Origin: Anisakis pegreffii
Taxonomy: Eukaryota; Nematoda; Chromadorea; Rhabditida; Anisakidae
Assembly (NCBI GenBank): GCA_035041965.1
Contig: JAPYMA010003051.1
Location: 62,001-126,000 of the forward strand
Direction: 5' to 3'
Length of the DNA stretch: 64,000 bases
Shown piece after piece: positions 1-13,100 of the stretch; within the stretch, counting starts at the first letter, position 1, and each line of letters starts with the position of its first letter. The notes under the pieces were generated by a model that searched no databases, had not been told where the DNA came from, and was given only the letters and a program-made list of their open reading frames with translations. The translations under genes and the position numbers were made by a program.

Positions 1-3000
1 TTTAACTGAAAATTCATATGTTTACTATTCATGAACACAATAAGTGAATAATTAGCAGTGGAATTTTGCTGGTTTTATCACTGAATATTTTTTCCACAAA
101 ATCATGGGTAACACATTCAGGTGATAAGAGATTGTACCTGGTTCAAGTCTCCTTGGACAATCACGAAATGCTGACAGAAGGCATTATTAAAATTGAAGAT
201 ATTTTTGATGAGAATGTTTTATGTCATCATCACACCAATATATTTGTTCCACTAGAGATCAACTAATGATATTTCGTTCAGAAGATTCACTGATATAAAC
301 AAAATCAGCAAATGAAAAATATGAATTGAAATGGTGCTAATGGACAACAAAGAGCAAAAAAGATTACGTCAATGATAGCAATGATTGCTAATTAATTGCT
401 ATTCATGAATATCATGTCACTAGTAATCAGTATTGTTTAAAATGTGATTGATACAACAGCTGTAACTGCCAACAGTAATTTATGAACGAGTGAAGAAAAT
501 TTAAGTTATTGAGTTATAGGAAATCAGTGTAAAATTCTGATGGGTAATGTCTGTTCCATGTGAGATAACTCTCATGGATTTCAATTGTAATCTTGGAAGA
601 ACTAATAGAAGTAATAAAGTTCAAATCTATGGCTGGTTCAGATTCGATGCCTGCATGAACCATATAGTCCTGAGGCCAAATGGCACGGTTAAGTTCATTC
701 CGCAAATGCGATATTTAGTCAGCCCATGGATCGTGCTTCAGCCATGAAAAAGCTGGATTCAGGCGGACTGAACACAGTTCTTATACGCTATCCATTCTTA
801 ACACAGTGTTCTCAAGCGTACACTTACTAGCGTATGAACCTTTTGACAGCAGCACATTCTTTGGATGTGTTATAAAATATGTGAAGGAAATCAGACAGGC
901 TCCGATGTCCATACTCCTTCAGATTTCACCAATTGACAGTAAAACATCAAACAAAATAAGCTAATATAACCCCGATACTATTCATGGCCATAAGTGCACA
1001 AAAAATTGCTTCAAAGAAACTAGAATACTAATAGACATGTAAGTGCAGTGAAATTTTAGTGTTTAATCAAGTCATAATAGTGTCAAGTCAGAAATTCACT
1101 GAAAAAGTCAATTAAGCATGAAGAGTGCATCAAAACTGCCATTCTAACCGTAAGAACTAAACATCGGAAACTGCTTAACCATGAAACCAGAAAATTACTC
1201 AATATCTAGGTTGTCGATGCATTCTATTGTGAAACCTTACCTGTGCATTTTCTTACATTTCAAGCTAAAACTGTGAACATATTCGAGTCTGTTAAAAGCT
1301 GTTGAATTGTTGCTGCTAATGCGACCATATTCAAATACAGATCGAAGCGTCAGATTTCATAATGCTACATCATGCATGGACAATTCTATGGCGAAACATG
1401 CTTGTTTCTGCTTAGCATAGAAACCGTAGCTTAGTTGGCTTGTGGTATCTCGTAGCTTTGGTTCGACTCAAACTAAAAAACTTCTTTCGTTCCACCTATC
1501 GTTAGAAGTGCACGATTATTTCTGCTTCACTTCATTGCTTATGGCTGGCTGCATGCTCTAGGGAATTTCACTCACTAATCAACTCTATTCTATGGTATTC
1601 ACAACGAACAAACTATGAATTCAACTTCATCACACGCACCAGTTTGCATTGCACAGACTTATTTCACTCATTTGACAAGCGAGATGAATGAACATTAAAA
1701 AAAGTTTTTCAGTGCGATTTGTGAGTGCGTTGTTAGATGAGCAATGGGCTGGCTATATTTGTGCTAATCATAGCGTAATCTGAAGCTTTTCAAGCAATTT
1801 TCAGTGCACCCATTAGAACACAGTTGAGAGCACAAAAAATAAGACGTGAAATTCCTAGGATAAGAACTTTTCAGAGGAATGATGACAAAGATAGATACAC
1901 AACGAAGAAATGAGTGCAAAGTAAGTGCAAGTGGTTTTTTTCTCATTTTCTCCTTTCAACAGAAAATGCTACAAAATGAAGCAATCGGTACGAGAAGCCG
2001 CCTGTGGTACGAGAAAAAAATTTTAAAAAATAGAATTAAATCTTACAGAATTTCACTTGAATCTTTCGATTATTAGATAACATTTTTGTCTGTGTTGCGA
2101 ATGTGATTGTCTTCGTAGCAGCGTGCTTGAGAAGATAATAATTTTATAGACGGCCAGCAAAAATAAAAATTGAAGCAATCGAACTGATAATACAGACTAT
2201 TGTAAAGCTAGTAGTGTTGTGATTAGCTATTATTGTTATCAGAGCTGCTGTCGTGATATATGACAGTCATTAATCTGTATTATGATAATTAGACTGCTCC
2301 TGATATCATATATCTCATACGCATTCAGAAACGCAGTTTTTTTTTGTCAATCTCCAACGCTCACAACGTGTTGTTCTATGATACTGTCTTACAATTAGTG
2401 AAGTTTAAATATTCTCATCACGGCTTTAGTATGATCGTAATTTTAGTGAATTTATGAATTTCCGAGTGAATGAGCTTCGCAGTAAAGTTAATGTAGTCTA
2501 GACAGATTACTGTGTGAAGGCAACGTGCTTCGGAATGGAGTATTATTAGCACGCTTGCACTGTCGGTAATATTTCGCTTATTGCTTTCACAATAAGGGTA
2601 AAGTAAAACAATTGAACAGATAACACCAGCAATGTGCTTTGCTAGTAGGCGATAAATTCGATCAAATGAATATTAGTTTCGGCGATAACCGAGTGAATAA
2701 ATTAACGATTGAATGAACAGGAGGTCATCATTCATCTGAATGAGTGATATTCCTTGCCATTGAAGGAACGAGCTTTCAACAATCGCTGAATAAACTGTTC
2801 AGAAGTACTCACAAAGCGGAGTGAATATCAGATGAGATCGGCTGATTCTTTGACAAACGGATCAGACGACATATAAACAATGATTTATGCCAACAAAACT
2901 GTTCTCATTACGGCTTCAAATATAATGCTGTCAGTTGTTGGGTTATTGGGTACAAGTAAGCATAGGAATCGATAGATTCGTGGGAAAGAATGAGTGCCGA

Positions 3001-3285
3001 TCTGAAACGGTCATAGATGTGGTGCGCAAGCCTTCCGGAAATCCGTGATTCGATGGATTAACGTTATTGAGCTCGCTATCAATAATCTGAGATAGATCAC
3101 TTAAAATTTAGAGCGGATTCAATGATTTCGATGATAATATTGGGTCACAGCTTGCAGATTCAGATGAAACTGAATTTAGGGATTAGCGGTAAGCATTGAT
3201 GGATTTTCGATCAGTTGCGGGCAAGCACTTGAAAGCTGACCGATGATAGCAGACTTAATATTTAGGCGATTCGAGCAGTAATGAT

Positions 3286-3314
3286 GTTAATAATGATAAT
3301 GATAATAATAATAA
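3286..3314. repeat. AAT/GATAAT simple-sequence run
   Basis: Imperfect repeats of TAATGATAAT changing to pure AATAATAAT. Sequence of this kind recurs through the window and produces spurious Asn/Asp-rich frames. Confidence 0.75.
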
Positions 3315-4728
3315 GCTAGCGTGACTGCATTAAGACAGAGGTGAATGAAGTGGAATAAAATGAAATAAAAGTGCCGATATGGGAATACGACTGGTTTGAT
3401 GATTGAATAAGTGCTGGATGAAGAGAAAGCCGTATGCGTTGTGATATTTCGTTGAGGTTATCGCTCTTCAGCAGACTAGCTAAAGCCTAGGTTTTCGTTT
3501 TCTGTTTCTATTTGCAACTCTGAATCTTTACTAGAGCTGACTGCTGCTGGTGCTGCTGCGTTGGCCAGTTAGTCTAGAAGCATTAAGGTGCTTCACAAAG
3601 GCATCTATCTGTAAATGTACGTACGTTGATGATGATATCATAGAAGCAGATTTCTTTCGTGTTTAGCTTTCATGCCTTACTTCATATCACACTGTGTCAG
3701 CCATGATGCATTAGTCTCGAACGGTTGAGTTCTAAACGCATGCATGCATTCATCTATTTATACTGGATTAACGAGTAAGAATGGTGAATGCCAGCTCGTT
3801 ATGCGCATGTGTTTGTGTGTCTGAAGCACGGGAAGCTTCAACAAGTAATGCGAATTTCATGGCTTATATCGCCATAACTCTCGATTGTCAGAGGTGAGGG
3901 TATAGCCAGCTGGCTGGCTAGATGGATGGTGATAGCTGACTGCATTTATGATAACAACCACAGATATGAAGATAAATCAAAAAAGCTAGTGAGACTGAAA
4001 TGGCCATCACGAGACGACAGCATCTCGAATGACATGAGAAGAGTCAATAAGAGACTTCGCGTCTATAGCAACTCGTCACATGCATTAGTTTTTGTTTTAG
4101 TTTTTGCCTTCATGACTTATTCCCTGATTGTTACAAATCTATGAGTTTGTTCACACTTATTACCCTCTCTGACTTCTACTAATATCTACTCTTATGTCTA
4201 AAGCCTCACGTTATCCTCGGTTTATCACTGACTGGTATTTCTAGCTATCTGCTTTTACTCATGCACATTTACCTTATTTGACGAGTTACAAGTCAAACTG
4301 ATGCTTTTACTGCAGCAAAATACCTCTTCTAGTTGAAGCTGTCTCGTCATGACTCTTGCTTCCATGCATAGCATGCTTTTCCTCGATATTCTGCTCATGA
4401 CTGACATCAATATCTCTGAATTTCCTTTATCGGCTGTCTAACCGTAAAATCTTTCCGGCTTTTCGGCTCGAATGCATGCATATTCTCTTGTTTTTCTGCA
4501 TGGCTGACTTGGCCAGCACAAAGAGATATTTTCTTCTAATCTTGCCTTTTATAGTCAGACTGATTCTTAAGCAGCATATATCACTGTTGAGCAGTAGGCG
4601 TCGACAACTGTGATAATAAAGTCAGTGCCCCAGGGCCTAGTCAGTCGTATCGCTATGCAGTGCGCTCAAACACTAGGACATTCCCTTTAGGGCTCATAGC
4701 CAAATCACCATATCGGTCGGTTTTCATA

Positions 4729-4744
4729 CACACACACACACACA
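4729..4744. repeat. CA dinucleotide run
   Basis: Eight CA units. Similar short CA/AC runs occur at 28840-28852, 44410-44427, 52334-52348 and 55540-55570. Confidence 0.85.
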
Positions 4745-6842
4745 TGCATTCACATGCCAACCCGTACATTATTCATCCTTCAACAGGTTTATGCATCGCG
4801 ATTCGCAATGCTCTCGATTTTGAGTATTCATACTGAATCTCCTTATATCGAATTCTCCAAGTGTTGTTGTGACTAATTTACTCTCGCCATCTACTTTCCG
4901 TAACTATTGAGCGTTCAGCTATCTGTTTCCTGCTCAACGCATGAGCCTCTTAAACGTGCCTCAGTGCACCCTCAGCAGATATGGCCAGCCAGCTCTGATT
5001 CTCTCGCTTAGCTTTGTTGGCTTGTAAAAAAGAAACTTCAATACAAATCACCAACACAGCAGCAGCAGCTTCTCACATAATGCCAGATGTGAAGAGATGT
5101 TAACAGATCGTTTGATTAGGGCTTCGTTCAACTTTCAGCTTGACTTAGCGTCGTCGCACGCCTAAGCCCACCGTCTGGCTTTTTTGCAGTAATTGTTGAA
5201 CCATTAAATGAGAATAATGTCAATAAAATAGCACGTCATAAAGCGCTGATTACGTATTGGCTGAGAAACAGCTGTCAAAAAGCAGCAATAAATAATTAAT
5301 CTATCGAAATCATATTGCATAATGCAGGATATTTACACTCGATTAGCTTGGCTCACACGTTTTTCATGTTAAGTTAGTTGACTTCATATATCATTCAGTC
5401 AGACAAATAACAGTGAATATGCAAGTTATCATCTATAGCGCTTTAGCTGATTGCGAGCTGACGATCAGCTGCTTTAGAACAGCGATTCTCACGCTTATTC
5501 ACTCTTGAACATGTGCAGAACGTCATTCCCCCCATCCAGCAACCTAGTCCGACCGATATTTCTCCCCTTTTCAATCGCTCATCACATGTAACTGACCTCT
5601 AAGAGACCAGGAATCTTAGGGGATCATGAAGTTCGTTGTCATAACATTGGGAGCACATTATCACGTAATTCTCATCAGACATCTCTTTAATGGCCATTGA
5701 TCTGCTTAAATGACTAAAGAATATGGTGTGACTGTTTGGCAATAAGTTCACTTATAACTTATCCTTTCTAAAGCGTATCAAACTGATCGGAATTGCATTG
5801 GGTTGATGATTGAATTCCATAACTAGATGCTGAGAGAAGAACTGAGAATTTGAACTTAATCAAAGAGTATCTGCTCATTTGTGTTGTTCATTTAGTTAAC
5901 TGATTGATTCTTCCTTCATTCATGGCTGTAACTCGACACTCAAATGTGCACTCTTTGCGTATCATTCACTCATGAAAGCAGTAAAATTATGCATTACTTA
6001 CTCACACTCATAAACTAGCAAGTATCTCATAAATGAATCTATTCAATGTTTTCTGGGTGTTTTTTTTTTCAAATAAAATTTTTCGGTTTCTAAGGAACTC
6101 AATGTGTTCTCGCTTCGGCGGCTGGCAATTTCATGTATCGTTGAGTGGCAATTTCATCCATATGCTTTCAAGCTCATAAACGGGATTGATCGAATGATTA
6201 TTGCTCCGAGACTCATTCAGAGGCTTAATATGAGCTCGTTGAAAGTACGATAAGAATGAGAACACGAATGAAATATATTTATAGACGTTAGTGTGCAACC
6301 GAATATATTCCTCAGCAATACCTTGAAGCTAAGGAAATAACTGAGATTTGTCAGAATGTACAAGCTGAGGGCAGTGGACAATTCAGTTCATCACATACAG
6401 TGTGTGCGCTCTTTAACGGGCCATTTTAGCAGTTCTATCAATCAATCAATTTGATGGTCTGATCACGTTAAATCAGAACATAGATTGGAAAATTTTGAGT
6501 TTTATACTGGGAAAAGAGTGTGCGAAATGGAAATCGAAACATGAATCAAAGCTTTCTGGCCAAATTCTATGAAATCTACTAAAAATCGCGTAGATACTCG
6601 AACGCATAGCTGAAGAAGTTCATAGAATATCAAAGTGAGCTCAAGAGTTCCATTAGTTTGGGGAAATCTTGAAAGGTGACGGATCGAATCGAGTAATCGA
6701 GTAATTCAGAGCGAATCCGGGTTAAAACTGAATATGCTGAAGACGTAGAAAATGAAACAAAATACTGATAGATGTTCACTTACACGAGGACATCATTGCA
6801 TTCAGTGGTGAGGATAATGTTACGGTGATTTTGCCTCAATGA

Positions 6843-7526
6843 TTGTGTTTGTGTTCAAAGACCTTATGTAAGATCGAAACATCTGTCGTAGTCGAATACT
6901 TCAAGTCAGAATGGCAGCGATCAGCACTAGATTTGGATAATCTTTCTATGGATCAGCAGAAGCAAAACAATATTGAAACGTTGGCTAACTATCACTACAG
7001 CGGTTTGCTTACGATTAGGAGTTGGCCATGTCAAAATGGCATTGACAATAACAATGACGAGAATATTAATAATGACAGTAAATGCGAGTAGTGGAACAAT
7101 ATTGTTTAGTAAAGTAATAACGATAACTGGAGTAATACTGATGAATATAACATCAGTAAAAGAAGGGATTTCACAAATAGTAACGGTGATAAACGATTTG
7201 TCGTAGTTGTGTGCTTCGAACTATCGTTAACGTAATGTTCAGTGCTATTTTTAGCCCATATTACCAAATACTTATCAAATTTTCATGCAACCACAAACAT
7301 TCACAAAGAAAGCCACCCAAATGTAAATATTTGTTCAATAGTTATTCCAAATCAAACACCATATTTATACTCAGTCTTCACGGAACACGTAAACAGTATC
7401 TCAAAATATGATCAATTGATTAATAGTAGAGATTATGAAAAACAAACTGCTCTGAGTAGCAATAACAACGGCAACGGTCTGCTCACAGATACTCGCAATT
7501 TATTCGTTGTAAGTAAGATACCATGA
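6843..7526 (+). pseudogene. Decayed Asn/Asp-rich reading frame with four in-frame stops
   Basis: One frame stays coding-like for about 228 codons but is interrupted by stops at 7089, 7107, 7110 and 7233. It begins LCLCSKTLCKIETSVVV, passes through Asn/Asp-rich sequence, and ends TDTRNLFV. The last part, 7255-7508, looks like an exon: TATTTTTAG acceptor before it, GTAAGTAAG donor after it, phase 1 in and phase 0 out, 84 full codons. No homology is recognised. It could be a pseudogene remnant, a surviving single exon of a nested plus-strand gene, or chance in DNA rich in AAT and GAT. Confidence 0.25.
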
Positions 7527-7665
7527 TGGATATCGTATTCATGTTGAAGATTAATGTTAAAATTGTATCAACTGATATTAGCGGTAGCAGAAATAAACAT
7601 TGAAGTAACGAGTAGTAAGCTGAAGAATTACACTGAAATTCTCCTACAAAACCCGTTCAGTTATA

Positions 7666-7717
7666 TTAGGTGTCGCAGAAAGTTCCTGGGCAACTACGCT
7701 GGCAAACTGATATAATA
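7666..7717 (+). repeat. Diverged copy of the mariner-like terminal repeat
   Basis: Starts TTAGGTGTCGCAGAAAGTTC directly after TA and matches about 50 bp of the left end of the 44634 MITE (shared GGAAGTTCC-like core and CTGGCAAACT), with mostly transition differences. No partner inverted end was found in the next 2 kb, so this is a solo or truncated end. Confidence 0.45.
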
Positions 7718-8684
7718 AAACATTACGTCTCATTGTAGAGTTCTTCTATCTCGTGTTATATGTCGTTGTGTAGCTCATTCCCCGTTTATTATTCTCAGTG
7801 ATTTCTTTAAAATGAAATGGAATATCGAAAATTGCGAAGAATCATTTTTGCCCCATGTTTCATCAGTAAAAGCGAGCAAAATAGCGATTCAAACAAAATG
7901 AACCAAACGGTTCGGGTGTATTCTTGTAAATATACTTTAGGTCAGGATGTATGAAATCAAATGAGATTTATCTAACTCATGCGATCCTCAAAATTACACC
8001 AATAAAGAAAACACTGTTAATGCTGTGATTATTATTGTTGTTGTTGAGCATTCTCCTTATGATCCAGCATTATTGCTGCGTGATAGATCTTGTGATCATT
8101 TCACATTTGCTTTAATTCATCTGCAATAGTAAGAGCGTTGTTTGATCTGGATGAAATTCCTACAAATCATTGTTCCGCTCCGATATTCCACATTTTGAAA
8201 TGAAATCATCTCTTCCTAAATATACTGATAGTTTAGAATCATTTGTTCAAATCAACGAGTTCAGAGACATCCGAAACAAAAACACACTGAAAAGTGGTTT
8301 CTGATTGAAGGGCTCTGATTGATAGAAGAAAAGTTTCAACAAAAGAAAGAACTGGCTGAAAGTAGAAGAAGAACAACTGACGTTTCAGTGCAGTAAACAC
8401 TATCAGATGTTCAGAAGATGAAGGATTGACAGGCACTTGAATGAGACGCTTGAAGCGCTCGAGAAATTTGTACTTTGGGCGAAGCTCTAGAACACTGTGA
8501 ACTCTAATGTGTTAAACTTAAAGCATTTAGGCTCGCAATCAGCGACACCAATGTTCATCGTACATAATATCTTATTTTAAATCCTTTTCAAGTACCTATT
8601 AAACAACTGAATCAAACCAGAAACCAATTTTTCATTCAGATCGGTCATGTTTCGTCAATACCAGCATTTATAATGTCCAATAGG

Positions 8685-8710
8685 AAGCATCGTAATTGAT
8701 TACGATGCTT
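8685..8710. repeat. Perfect 12-bp inverted repeat with 2-nt loop, followed by T-run
   Basis: AAGCATCGTAAT, then TG, then ATTACGATGCTT, followed by a short T-run. It would form a complete hairpin in DNA or RNA. It lies in a probable intron with no gene partner. The loop is too short for a microRNA precursor. Confidence 0.7.
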
Positions 8711-9632
8711 TTTTACCGCACATAAATTAATCAACCACTTTAGCGATCTCTACAGGATGATAAAACCGCAACAGTAACACTAATTAATTGGTGAAACATG
8801 AGATTGCTCTGGAAGATGACCGACTATTAATTAGAATCTCAAAGGGCCTTAGAGATATGCATCCGAGTAGGATTCAATGTCGCAGAATCTATTTAAGCTA
8901 GATAAGGAGGTTCAATTCGTTTCCCAGCATGCTTGCTGAGAGCTCAATTCTCAGTAAATCTTTATCTGATGATTTATCACTCGATAAATATGACTGCAGT
9001 AGATGAACCACTTTTTTGAAATTACTTAATCTCATGTATGAATTTTGATGTATGCAATTCAGAAGGAATTCCCAACAAGCAGTTGACAGGAATTTCTGCT
9101 TATTGATTTACTGAAAATTTTCAAATGAGAAATTTGAGAAAACCAACAACCCTTCATGAAGAGTGGGTGGGCACTCGAAAATTAGAGTCATTCACACTTG
9201 CACTTGTTGGAGTGTTTGAAAGTATTTTATTGACTTTACAGTAAGGTAAGGGTTCACGTAACATACTGGCGTCAAACCTGAGCATATTGACGTGACTCAG
9301 CTGGATGAGCTGTTTGAGTGCTTACACCGGATATCCTATATCCTAGTTTCATTCTCGACTCAGCCATTTGTTTGATTAACACATAAACAAGTGTATTTTA
9401 CTTAACGTACACTGTATTCTTCTAGATCTACAAATTTCCACGCTTATTATCGTTTTGTAACTGCAGAGAGAAAGATACACGGATAGATCTGTGACTGAGA
9501 GGGAGAAGAAATTCATGCTAGTGGAACAGCATAATAAATCCGTTCCGTTTTCGAAGTTGATATGAATTGATCAAGGAAACGATCGAAGTAGTGCGTGGTG
9601 ATCATCCAAGGAAAAATTATTGAAGAACTCAC

Positions 9633-10158
9633 AATAATAACACGACGATGATGTGGCCGAAATTGCATTGGATCCTGCGCTCACTGGAATTTTCTTATTG
9701 ACCAAAACGAGTGACGCTGAAACATTAGCATCGTCCTGTGCACTGTTTTCAAAGGCTTTGCTGTTGCTGCTGTTCGTTACTTTTGGGGTAGTAATATGCG
9801 AAATTAGTTTAGCTGATAGACTGACGCTAACATCACTGATAATATCGTCACAACTATCGTCATCATTATCATCATCGGCGTTATCGATAGAACCTGACAC
9901 CTTGTCAAGTATGACCTTATCAGTACGCGTCTTGTTGTCAGAAGTGGCAAGAGGAGTGGAAAGATGAGCAGGATGGATGGTCACGGTGGTGGTTTCGGAT
10001 GGATCGTAGACCGTCTGTTGTGCTGGGGACTTATCACAGAGTCGAATGGTGGTGGCTACAGTGGGGTTATTCTCATCATCACTACTCAAATCATCATTAT
10101 TGTAGAGCTTATTGCTCGAGTGAACAGGTTTAATGGTGAATTGAGTGGATATAGACAT
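9633..10158 (-). CDS. Long acidic alternative first exon, PKA-C locus (MSISTQFTIKP)
   Basis: ATG at 10158 opens 175 codons plus one base, ending at a GTGAGT donor (9632-9627) in phase 1. An in-frame TGA lies five codons upstream. The product begins MSISTQFTIKPVHSSNK and is low-complexity: SSDDENN near residue 27, a Thr/Val/Pro stretch around residues 50-70, an Asp-rich run near residues 95-110, then Ser/Asn-rich sequence ending SSSCYY. It is almost certainly disordered and would give the kinase a large N-terminal extension. This is the 3'-most exon of the series, closest to the off-window kinase core. A separate Asp/Asn-rich gene sharing phase and strand by chance is the main alternative. The opposite strand is open too, as expected for repetitive Asp/Ser codons. 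Confidence 0.55.
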
Positions 10159-13100
10159 TTGGACGATGGATCAGTAGGAATACAGAGCAAAATGAATAAT
10201 CAGTGAATAAGATGGGAACGAAGTCGAACGAAGAACGAAAGATTATTGCTCAATTAGAAACTCCCGAAGATCTTTTTAAAATCAATTTCGTTCGATTTAA
10301 TAAATCAGTTCCGATCAATCTGGCTCAAAGTGATTGGAGATCGTAAAATCTTCAAAACAAACGGCACGGCTGAATTTTTGTCTTTCAGTAAAAATGAATG
10401 CAGTCAAATAAATAAGACGAGTTCTTTGATTAGCCCAGAATAATACTCATGAAGAGATGAAAAATGAACGCAATGATAGAATGAAAACAGCCGACTTGAT
10501 CAGGCGGATGGATGGATAACTTATGATAGTGATATGGGATATCGGATATCCGTGACCAGAAGATAGAGTTTGCGGAAACAAACGTTCAGAGATTAGGAGT
10601 AATTTTCCCGCTTATTATTCAGTTTCAAATCACGAATGAAGTGAACGGCTACGAGTGAAAAAGGTAGGAACAATAAATGTGAAAATTTGCGTTCCAATTC
10701 CTTGCTTCAATAATCGTCAGACCTGTGGTGACGTTCCAGCGAATTCACGTCATATGAATAAGAACTCAATTATATGAATAAGAGCTCGAAGAGTTTATCA
10801 AAGGTCACAGATGCTGACAATTGAGAAAACTCTAGTTATTTGAGCAGCTCAATCACGTCAAGTAGCAACAATAAGAATAGCAGGACTATCTGTAGTAGCA
10901 GCTCATGGAATCAAGAGTGGAATCGTGAGGCAACGAATGAATTCAGGAGTAACTGAACACTGAGTTAGCTCAGGCTCTCTCTCTTTGTGAAATTGATGGA
11001 TTGATGTAAAAGATTGATGATGACAACAAAGATTTCTAGCTGTCTGTGGTGAAGCAAAGCAGAAGAGATTGATGCTGAATTGAATTAAACAAATAACAAG
11101 ATGAAGTTAAGTTAGCGCAAACAATAAGCGATCAGTATAACTAACTATAACATCTCACTTCGAAGAAGCAGTCAACTCGTCAATGAAGAACTAAGTTCGA
11201 TATGAACAGGGTAGAAAATAAATGTTAGTTAACGGTATTTCATGGAGAGGAGGTATGAGATATAAGATAAGAAAGAGACTCTTTCGGATTATTCAAAATG
11301 AGCTGGGATGGTGGCATAGAATGACGATGATCTCAGTTGAAGAAAAGGATAAAATAGAACATAAGACGACTGATCTCGACGTCAAGACGAAACTCTAGCG
11401 TGAATTTAGAGATAAGTGGAGAAGTTGGAGCTGACTTTATCTGCTGATGAGGTTCCTGCCTGACATCCTCGAAAGAGACGATCAGAAAACAATTGTCCAT
11501 TGATATGTTAGCAGCCAGCACATCAACAGCCGAACAGATCACTGTAAGTGATGCAAAAAAGGTGTAGCTCAGACAGTTGAATGCAAGATGTTGCGTTAAG
11601 GTACCCGAAGAAATCAACATGAGTCAGGAAAAGATACGAACAATTTAAAGAGTCAATTGAGGGAAGTTTAAAAGACGATAAATTTGAAGGTACCTAACTA
11701 CTTTAAGTCTCAATCGCTTGGTTGACACTTATTTCTTACAAGCACTATATATTGTGAACAAGTCTAGTCAATTGTGAACAATGTATGCACTTCATGTACA
11801 TATTTTTTGAGTGGATATGGATATATATTTTAAAAAATAGACAGAACAATCAATAGTCGATCAGTTCAGTCAATCACAAATTAAATTACTCATCAATGTC
11901 CCCAATTGTATCAGTTATCTTTAATCAGTTTTACCAGTGGTATTATAACGCATGACCAAGATGATTTGTTGGTCAATAATTGTGAACTGAAAAGAGAGAT
12001 TGAACGGTCGGAAGAAAGAGACAAATGCTAGTGTTCACAACAAAAACTTTTGAATTTCAATTCGCCACTTGAAAGAAAATTAAAACATGAATGCCTAAAA
12101 GCATTTAGGAGCAATGTTCAAAGCAACAGGTAACGATGTAAAGTACGTGAAATTTCCTTATCCGTGTTTTTTCTGATTCGACGCTATATTTCAGCGTGGT
12201 TGGATTGGAAGAAGATAACTGCTGATGGATTCGTCAGTTGACGATTCTCTTTTTCACAAATGGACGACTGGTGATTATGCAAGATGTTAAAAGGATCCGA
12301 CCCGCTCATACTTTCTCTTATCATATCATTCATTCATTATCTAAAGGACATTCATCTCCATCCCATTTCTCGCTGCTACTTTTTCACCTTGCATCACATC
12401 ATCTTAAGAGCTTCTTTCAACTTTATCGGCTAATAATCATCGGTGTAGATAACTTAAAACTGAAAACCTTCACCTACTCTATACCTGTTAAACACTGGAT
12501 TTCAATCGTCATGCTCAATCGTCCTATTGAAAGAGCGTGATCGAAGGATCCCTAATATCTCCTCTCTTCTCTGGTTGTCTGACTAGATTTTCATGTGAAA
12601 GGTCTCGATTTTGATCCTCGTTAAGATCTATAGATTTGTAATCTTCATCACGATCTCTTGACTTCTCTGCATGATGTCGAGAATTCCAATTCATTTCACT
12701 TGTCATGACAGCATGACCCTAGCTCTCAGTAATGCTTAACTTACTTTCTCTAACGGATCGTTATCGAGCATGATTTATGACCGAGCAAGCTTTCTTTGTT
12801 TTCCTGTGCCGTTATTATCAGACTTCTGATTTATTGCTTGTTTTCTCATTATTACTATCATTATCATCATCAACAACAGCATCAGCTTGTTATTTTCGTC
12901 ACCATCTTAAAATGTTCCTCACATAATGCTCCTCATCATCACTATTTCAAACAGTTTTCACTCAATTACCATTGAAAACAAACAAATCTTCTCCAGATCC
13001 TACCTCATTCCAAGGGATCACTTCGTTATTCGAAGGGATTTGATAAGTCAATGATTCAATAATCCGGTGTTTTTCAACGCATTCTTTTCAACTTTTTTTT

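Larger units (their letters stand above)
1..9632. other. Non-coding stretch downstream of the MSIST exon (probable intron)
   Basis: No supported exon. It holds an AT-rich simple repeat (3286-3314), a CA run (4729-4744), a decayed plus-strand frame (6843-7526), a mariner-like terminal repeat copy (7666-7717) and a 26-bp palindrome (8685-8710). Very short ATG-to-donor frames on the minus strand near 6005, 6785 and 9326 are at chance level. Confidence 0.5.

Noticed and set aside
1427..1470. A-box-like TAGCTTAGTTGG and B-box-like GGTTCGACTC, suggesting a tRNA or SINE
   Set aside because: The boxes are about 33 nt apart, too close for a tRNA, and the acceptor, D and T stems do not pair.
1879..1920. 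Plus-strand MMTKIDTQRRNECK ending at GTAAGTG
   Set aside because: Good donor, but short, with no partner exon or homology.
3926..4144. 72-codon plus-strand ATG frame with a hydrophobic C-terminal segment
   Set aside because: Plausible as a small membrane protein, but without homology, splice sites or a poly(A) signal it is no better than chance.
11333..11620. 95-codon minus-strand frame with a possible acceptor (CACTTACAG)
   Set aside because: The start codon is internal to an AT-rich run, the frame after the acceptor has no donor, and it does not resemble PKA.
12749..12775. Minus-strand ATG-to-GTAAGT frame MLDNDPLEK
   Set aside because: Phase 0 and only nine codons.
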